A stretch of 19,149 nt of DNA from Candidatus Krumholzibacteriia bacterium. GTDB taxonomy: Bacteria > Krumholzibacteriota > Krumholzibacteriia > LZORAL124-64-63. Position numbers and translations under genes: made by a program. The notes under the pieces were generated by a model that ran no database searches, was not told where the DNA came from, and saw only the letters and a program-made list of their open reading frames with translations. The DNA is taken from positions 1 to 19,149 of the forward strand of contig JAUUYW010000017.1 in assembly GCA_030590265.1 (NCBI GenBank), given 5' to 3'. This document shows, piece by piece, positions 15,066-19,149 of the stretch (position 1 is the first letter of the stretch; each line of letters opens with the position of its first letter).

Positions 15066-15950
15066 TCACGGATACAGGGCCAGGATTGCCGGTGCAACCT
15101 GGTCCAGCCTTTTTATTCCCTTAACAAAACTCGTTCCCGCCGCCCCCCAAACCATCAGTGGGACAGGATTCAATGTGTGCCGTCGAGTGGTGGCGTCTTC
15201 AAGATTCCCGTGATCACTGGTTAATATTACCAAAGTATCGCTCGGCTTTTCGCGGAGCAGTTCTTCCATGAATTCATCCAGCATTCGCAACTGCTCTTCA
15301 CTGCGGACAATATCGCCACTGTGCCCGGCCTTGTCCGTCTGGAAATATTCATACAAAAGGAAATCATAGTTGTTGATTTGCCGACCAACGATACCGCCCG
15401 CTTCCCATGGAGTCATGGGTTTCATATCAAATCCACGCCTCATCAGCTCCGTGTTGGTAAACTCCTGATAGACCGAACGCCCACCAGCCACATCCTCCAG
15501 AGTAAAAAATGGTAACCCGGCAGCCAGGTTGGTCACCGTCGTTGCGCTGAGGGTCCATTTGCGCTCCTCTGACAATTCCCAGAATCGAGGACGAAAGGCA
15601 TTGAGAAAGCGCGCCACATAGCCCCGGTCAGTCAATATTTTGAGGATGCTGTGCTCGCGCAGAATATTCTGCAGCGCCTCGTTGGGAAACCCAGTCAGGT
15701 GTTTGCCGATGGCACCCTGGGCGTTGACCCCGGAAAACAAGGTGGTTTGCCCGGTGGCACTTTGAGGAACACCATCGATATCGAGTACGGCGTCAATGGG
15801 CACGGCCAATCCGCCACCGGCAAGCCGAACCGGTTCATCAGCAAAAACCGGCAAACGAAAATAGTCCCCACCGTAGGAATACTGAGGATTGGTCCCGGGG
15901 TCGGGTGGACCCCAACCCAGCCCATCGATAAACAACAAAATGGTTTTCAT
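15066..15950 (-). CDS. Phosphoglycerate-mutase/phosphopentomutase-like metalloenzyme
   Basis: This 294-residue protein of the metalloenzyme clan includes cofactor-independent phosphoglycerate mutase and phosphopentomutase. LLFIDGLGWG gives metal ligand D9. PQSATGQTTLFSGVNA (62-77) is the nucleophile loop, with T66 or S64 as candidate. TDKAGHSGD, LTSDHGNLED and RRHTLNPVPLMVWG supply the D/H metal ligands; HTLNPVP closely matches the HT-x-NPVP pattern of phosphoglycerate mutases. It is far shorter than the 510-residue mutase, with the inserted domain reduced, so the substrate is unknown. Start ATG at 15950 shares one base with the stop of the DUF455 gene (TGATG), indicating coupled translation. 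It ends 11 bases from the convergent sulfatase-like gene. Confidence 0.82.
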   Translation of the reverse strand: MKTILLFIDGLGWGPPDPGTNPQYSYGGDYFRLPVFADEPVRLAGGGLAVPIDAVLDIDGVPQSATGQTTLFSGVNAQGAIGKHLTGFPNEALQNILREHSILKILTDRGYVARFLNAFRPRFWELSEERKWTLSATTVTNLAAGLPFFTLEDVAGGRSVYQEFTNTELMRRGFDMKPMTPWEAGGIVGRQINNYDFLLYEYFQTDKAGHSGDIVRSEEQLRMLDEFMEELLREKPSDTLVILTSDHGNLEDATTRRHTLNPVPLMVWGAAGTSFVKGIKRLDQVAPAILALYP

Positions 15951-16447
15951 CAGGGAGTCCAGCCAAAATAAGTCTCGGCCAATTGAACGTGGGCAACCTC
16001 TTCGGTCACGATTTCTTGGAAAACGGCAGCGGTAGCCGGGTCCTTGTGAGCCAAATACTTGATCATCAACAATCCAGCCTGGCGCCCTCTTTCTTCGGCA
16101 CCGGCAATGCGCAGGCAGAATTCACGACCGGTCTCACACTCTTCCAAGGATTCCCACAAGCGCATGGACACCGGTCGCTCAGACAGGCTGAATCCCAACT
16201 CTTCCATACGGTCAACAATCAGCTGGTAGTGTTTTTCCTCTTCAGGAATCAAGCGGGCCCAGTCGTCCAGCAACCCCTGGGGCACATCCCGAAAACGCTC
16301 ACAGGCCCAGCTGAAAGCGTGGATGGCCTGTTTTTCAGCAAAAGCGGCACTGCGCATACGATCAGCCAAACCACCTGGAGTATCAACAGGCCTGGGCTTG
16401 GGAGATTTTTCGCCAGGAGGGCATATTACAAAGGGTTCAAAGTTCAT
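15950..16447 (-). CDS. DUF455-type ferritin-like protein
   Basis: This 165-residue, helical protein resembles the DUF455 ferritin-like family. Glutamate/histidine pairs that could bind two metal ions are visible: E in AFAEKQAIHAFSWACERF, EEEKH in LIPEEEKHYQLIVDRM, E in GAEERGRQAGLLMIKYL, and EEVAH in IVTEEVAHVQLAETYFGW. This spacing fits a di-iron four-helix bundle. Family function is not established. ATG at 16447 is chosen because the protein aligns from there and a longer frame from TTG at 16507 would run through the terminator hairpin of the efflux gene. No Shine-Dalgarno sequence precedes the ATG; a promoter placed so that the ATG is the first transcribed base is present. It is coupled to the downstream metalloenzyme gene. 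Confidence 0.75.
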   Translation of the reverse strand: MNFEPFVICPPGEKSPKPRPVDTPGGLADRMRSAAFAEKQAIHAFSWACERFRDVPQGLLDDWARLIPEEEKHYQLIVDRMEELGFSLSERPVSMRLWESLEECETGREFCLRIAGAEERGRQAGLLMIKYLAHKDPATAAVFQEIVTEEVAHVQLAETYFGWTP

Positions 16448-16453
16448 GAGAGA

Positions 16454-16482
16454 AAGATAACACTGGTTGGAGGGTTTGAAAA
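16454..16482 (-). promoter_or_regulatory. Extended -10 promoter, probably giving a leaderless DUF455 mRNA
   Basis: On the minus strand TTTTCA (16482-16477) and TATCTT (16459-16454) are 17 bases apart, with TG one base before the -10 box. The expected start, 7 bases past the -10, is the A of the ATG at 16447. The absence of a ribosome binding site agrees with leaderless expression. Confidence 0.42.
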
Positions 16483-16515
16483 GAAACGGCCCAACCTGGA
16501 TAGGCAAGGCCGTTT
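16479..16515 (-). terminator. Terminator after the RND efflux gene
   Basis: An 8-bp stem AAACGGCC / GGCCGTTT encloses a 16-base loop 22 bases past the efflux gene stop. On the minus strand it is followed by a T-rich stretch (TTTCTTTTC, partly within the stem). The loop is longer than ideal. Confidence 0.6.
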
Positions 16516-16537
16516 ATCAAACCGAACAGGCAGCGCT

Positions 16538-19149
16538 TTAGTGGTCCTCAGGCTGCTCTTCCTGTTCGTTCTTCATCTTCTCAAGAAGGGCTTCAGGTGG
16601 ACCGCCAAACTTTTCAGCGATACCCTGTATAACTTTGTAATAGACCGGAGTCAGCAAGACCATCCCAATGGTTCCCACCAGCATCCCACCAAATACGGCC
16701 GTTCCCAGGGAAACTCGACTGGCGGCCCCAGCTCCACTGGCAATGACCAGGGGAATCACGCCGAGAATGAAGGAGAAAGCCGTCATCAGGATAGCGCGGT
16801 AACGCAGGACCGCCGCTGTCTCGGCAGCTTCGGAAATCTCCATCCCCTCCTCACGATTGGTTTTGGCAAATTCCACAATCAGGATGGCCGTCTTGGCCAC
16901 CAACCCGATAAGCAGCACCAGTCCTACCTGAGTATAGACATTGTTGTCGAGCCCCATAAACTTGGTCAACCACAAGGCTCCCATCAAGGCCACCGGCACT
17001 CCCATGAGCACCGCCAGAGGTATCATCCAGCTTTCGTACTGAGCCACTAAAAAGAGGTAAACAAAGATAAACGCCAGACCAAAAATAAATGGCGCCAGGT
17101 TACCAGCCTTCAGTTGTTGGAAGGTGACACCTGACCATTCGAAACCCATGGTCGACGGCAGAATTTCTTTGGCCAGACGTTGCATTTCAGCAATTGTTTC
17201 ACCACTGGAAACACCTGGTAGGCCCTGGCCGGTAATTTGACTCTTGGGATACATGTTGAACCGACCAATGAAAAGAGGTCCTACAGTATCGCGCACCGCG
17301 GCAAATGATCCGATGGGAATCATGGATCCCAGGTTGTTGCGGATTTCGATGCGTTCAATATCCGAGGCCTTGCTGCGGTACTTGTCCTCTGCCTGGGCCA
17401 TCACTTTCCAGGTGCGTCCAAAGAGGTTGAAGTCGTTCACATAACTTGTCCCGAGATAGGTGGACAAACTGCCAAAGACCTCATTCATACTGATGTTATA
17501 GGCCTGGGCCTTCACACGGTCAATTTCCAAATAGAGCATTGGCACCGTGGCCCGGATATTCTGATTCATTCGGGTCAGTATACCACCAGCCATGGCCCCG
17601 GAAACCATGTCCTCGGCAGCCCGTTGCAATTGAAGAACTCCAACGCCTCCCCGGTCCTGCAGCTCAAAACTGAACCCACCGGCACTGCCCAGACCCATAA
17701 TGGGAGGAGGGAGAAAACTAAAAATCATAGCTTGTTGAATACCGAAAAACTGAGGTCGCAATCGGGCCATGATTTGATCGATGTGCAATTCAGCAGAACG
17801 TTCACTCCAGTTGTCCAGAGTTACGATGAACATGGCTGAGTTAGGCGATTGCACGCCGTCGAGCATGGAGTAACCACCAACCGTCAGGAATTTGGCGACC
17901 CCTGGAGTATCGGCCAGCAACTCATTGACTTTGTCGGTCACTTCATGGGTGCGGTCCAGGGAAGAACCATCAGGCAGAGAGGCATTGATAAAGAAATAGC
18001 CCTGGTCTTCATCCGGCAGAAAACCACCGGGAACTTTGGTAAAGCCCAGGTACATCAAAAACATCAACCCGGCAAAAACCACCATGGCAATTCCGGATTT
18101 GCGAAGGATTACGCTAACCAATCCCTTATAACTTGCCGTGTTTTTTTCAAAGAATTCATCGAACTTTCGGAAGAAAATCCATTTCTTTTTGTTGGGATCT
18201 ACTGGCTTGAGCAACAACCGGCAGAGGGCGGGACTCAGGGTCAGCGCATTGATCGAAGAGAAAATCGTGGCAATGGAAATAGTGATGGCAAACTGCCTGT
18301 AGAGCAATCCCGTCAAACCGGGCATCATCAGCGTGGGGATGAACACCGCCAGCAGCACTGCCGTCGAGGCAATTACGGGACTCGTAATTTCCAGCATGCC
18401 TTCGGAGACGGCTTTCCGACTGTTCCACCCCTTTTCGGTCATCAGACGCACGGTATTTTCCGTCACCAGAATCGCGTCATCCACCACAATTCCAATGACC
18501 AGAATCAAGCCAAACAAGGTCAGGTTGTTGATGGACATGCCCAAGGCCAGCAGAACAGCAAAGGTTCCAATCAAGGATACGGGAATGGTGATGGCTGGAA
18601 TCAGGGTTGTTCGCCAATCCTGAAGGAAGACCCAAACCACAAGGATAACCAGGATGATGGCCACAATCAGGGTATTGATCACTTCTTCAATGGAAGCTGT
18701 AATGTAGGCGGTAGCATCATATAGCACATCGTATTCAAGATCGGGGGGGAAGGTTTCCGCCAAACCGTCCATGACCTCCTTGACCCCTTGGGCCACCCCC
18801 AGGGCATTGGCACCGGGAAGCTGGTAAATACCCATGGCAATGGCCGGACTGCCACTGTGCTCGGCATACCAGGAATAGGCCAGGGCTCCCAGTTTCACTT
18901 GTGCAACATCACGCAAATAAAGAATGTCGCCAGCATCCCCGGTCTTGATGACAATCTCGCCAAACTCCTGTTCGGTGACCATGCGCCCCTTGGTGATGAT
19001 GTTGTACTGGAAAGGTAGTTCTCCGCTGTTGGGCTGAGAACCAATGGTTCCGGCTGCCACCGAGACATTCTGGGCACGAACGGCATTCATGACCTCACCG
19101 GCGGTGACACCCCTAGCTTTCAGTTGCTCAGGATCCAGCCAAATGCGCA
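16538..19149 (-). CDS. RND multidrug efflux permease (AcrB/HAE1 type), N-terminus beyond right edge
   Basis: About 870 C-terminal residues of an inner-membrane proton-driven RND exporter of hydrophobic compounds are visible; full proteins have about 1040-1060. The frame is open to the right edge (RIWLDPEQLKARGVTAGEV), matching AcrB from about residue 185, so an ATG at 19090 is internal. GIVVDDAILVTEN carries the proton-relay aspartate pair (AcrB D407/D408) and GLVAKTAILIVEFAK the lysine (K940). Both porter-domain halves and the second membrane bundle are complete; the tail is acidic and ends EEQPEDH. A membrane-fusion protein gene probably lies just past the right edge. No TolC-type gene follows; the gene ends in a terminator before DUF455. 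Confidence 0.93.
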   Translation of the reverse strand, partial: RIWLDPEQLKARGVTAGEVMNAVRAQNVSVAAGTIGSQPNSGELPFQYNIITKGRMVTEQEFGEIVIKTGDAGDILYLRDVAQVKLGALAYSWYAEHSGSPAIAMGIYQLPGANALGVAQGVKEVMDGLAETFPPDLEYDVLYDATAYITASIEEVINTLIVAIILVILVVWVFLQDWRTTLIPAITIPVSLIGTFAVLLALGMSINNLTLFGLILVIGIVVDDAILVTENTVRLMTEKGWNSRKAVSEGMLEITSPVIASTAVLLAVFIPTLMMPGLTGLLYRQFAITISIATIFSSINALTLSPALCRLLLKPVDPNKKKWIFFRKFDEFFEKNTASYKGLVSVILRKSGIAMVVFAGLMFLMYLGFTKVPGGFLPDEDQGYFFINASLPDGSSLDRTHEVTDKVNELLADTPGVAKFLTVGGYSMLDGVQSPNSAMFIVTLDNWSERSAELHIDQIMARLRPQFFGIQQAMIFSFLPPPIMGLGSAGGFSFELQDRGGVGVLQLQRAAEDMVSGAMAGGILTRMNQNIRATVPMLYLEIDRVKAQAYNISMNEVFGSLSTYLGTSYVNDFNLFGRTWKVMAQAEDKYRSKASDIERIEIRNNLGSMIPIGSFAAVRDTVGPLFIGRFNMYPKSQITGQGLPGVSSGETIAEMQRLAKEILPSTMGFEWSGVTFQQLKAGNLAPFIFGLAFIFVYLFLVAQYESWMIPLAVLMGVPVALMGALWLTKFMGLDNNVYTQVGLVLLIGLVAKTAILIVEFAKTNREEGMEISEAAETAAVLRYRAILMTAFSFILGVIPLVIASGAGAASRVSLGTAVFGGMLVGTIGMVLLTPVYYKVIQGIAEKFGGPPEALLEKMKNEQEEQPEDH

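Noticed and set aside
15983..17050. Open frame of 355 codons on the plus strand
   Set aside because: It runs antisense through both the DUF455 gene and the 3' end of the efflux permease and through a terminator; no recognisable domain.

Overview
The window looks like a chromosomal segment of a Gram-negative bacterium with a diderm envelope. It encodes LPS-type sugar transferases (GT9 and GT2), an Omp85-type outer-membrane barrel with a POTRA domain, and an RND (AcrB-type) efflux pump. It also shows clear sigma-54 biology: an NtrC-type enhancer-binding protein and a -24/-12 promoter. No rRNA, tRNA, CRISPR, transposase or integrase was seen, and the phylum cannot be fixed from this sequence. 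Gene density is high, many genes overlap by 1-4 bases, and no gene-free stretch exceeds 300 bases.

Region A (1-5314, minus strand) reads as one tightly packed operon, in the order ychJ-like SEC-C protein, POTRA/beta-barrel outer-membrane protein, VAT-1/quinone-oxidoreductase-like protein, GT2 glycosyltransferase, GT9 heptosyltransferase, and a small exported protein cut by the left edge. Most junctions are overlaps of the GTGA/TTGA type. The GT9 gene is split by a one-base frameshift. A strong GC hairpin (5291-5314) separates this operon from the OPT transporter gene upstream of it.

Region B (5357-11011) may be a peptide-nutrition neighbourhood. It holds an OPT-family oligopeptide transporter, a single STAS-domain protein that lacks the usual phosphorylatable serine, and a PAS/HisKA/HATPase/REC hybrid kinase whose stop lies 2 bases before the STAS start. 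Divergent from these is peptidase T (pepT), which ends in a textbook Rho-independent terminator.

Region C (11046-14004) is the most interesting part. A PAS-AAA+-Fis enhancer-binding protein gene, with a membrane-anchored unknown gene behind it, lies divergent to trxA (thioredoxin). The intergenic region carries three GTTG/CAAC dyads with centres exactly 16 bp apart. A sigma-70-like promoter for the regulator overlaps these dyads. A near-consensus sigma-54 promoter lies in front of trxA, about 145 bp from the dyads. This suggests a self-contained circuit in which the regulator activates thioredoxin through sigma-54 and controls its own transcription. The regulator gene carries an in-frame TAA immediately before its GAYTGA motif, which is either a sequence error or a very recent knock-out.

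Region D (14107-19149) holds two alkaline-phosphatase-superfamily enzymes arranged tail to tail. The minus-strand one overlaps a DUF455 ferritin-like gene that seems to be expressed from a leaderless transcript. Further right is the 3' part of an RND efflux permease that continues past the right edge.
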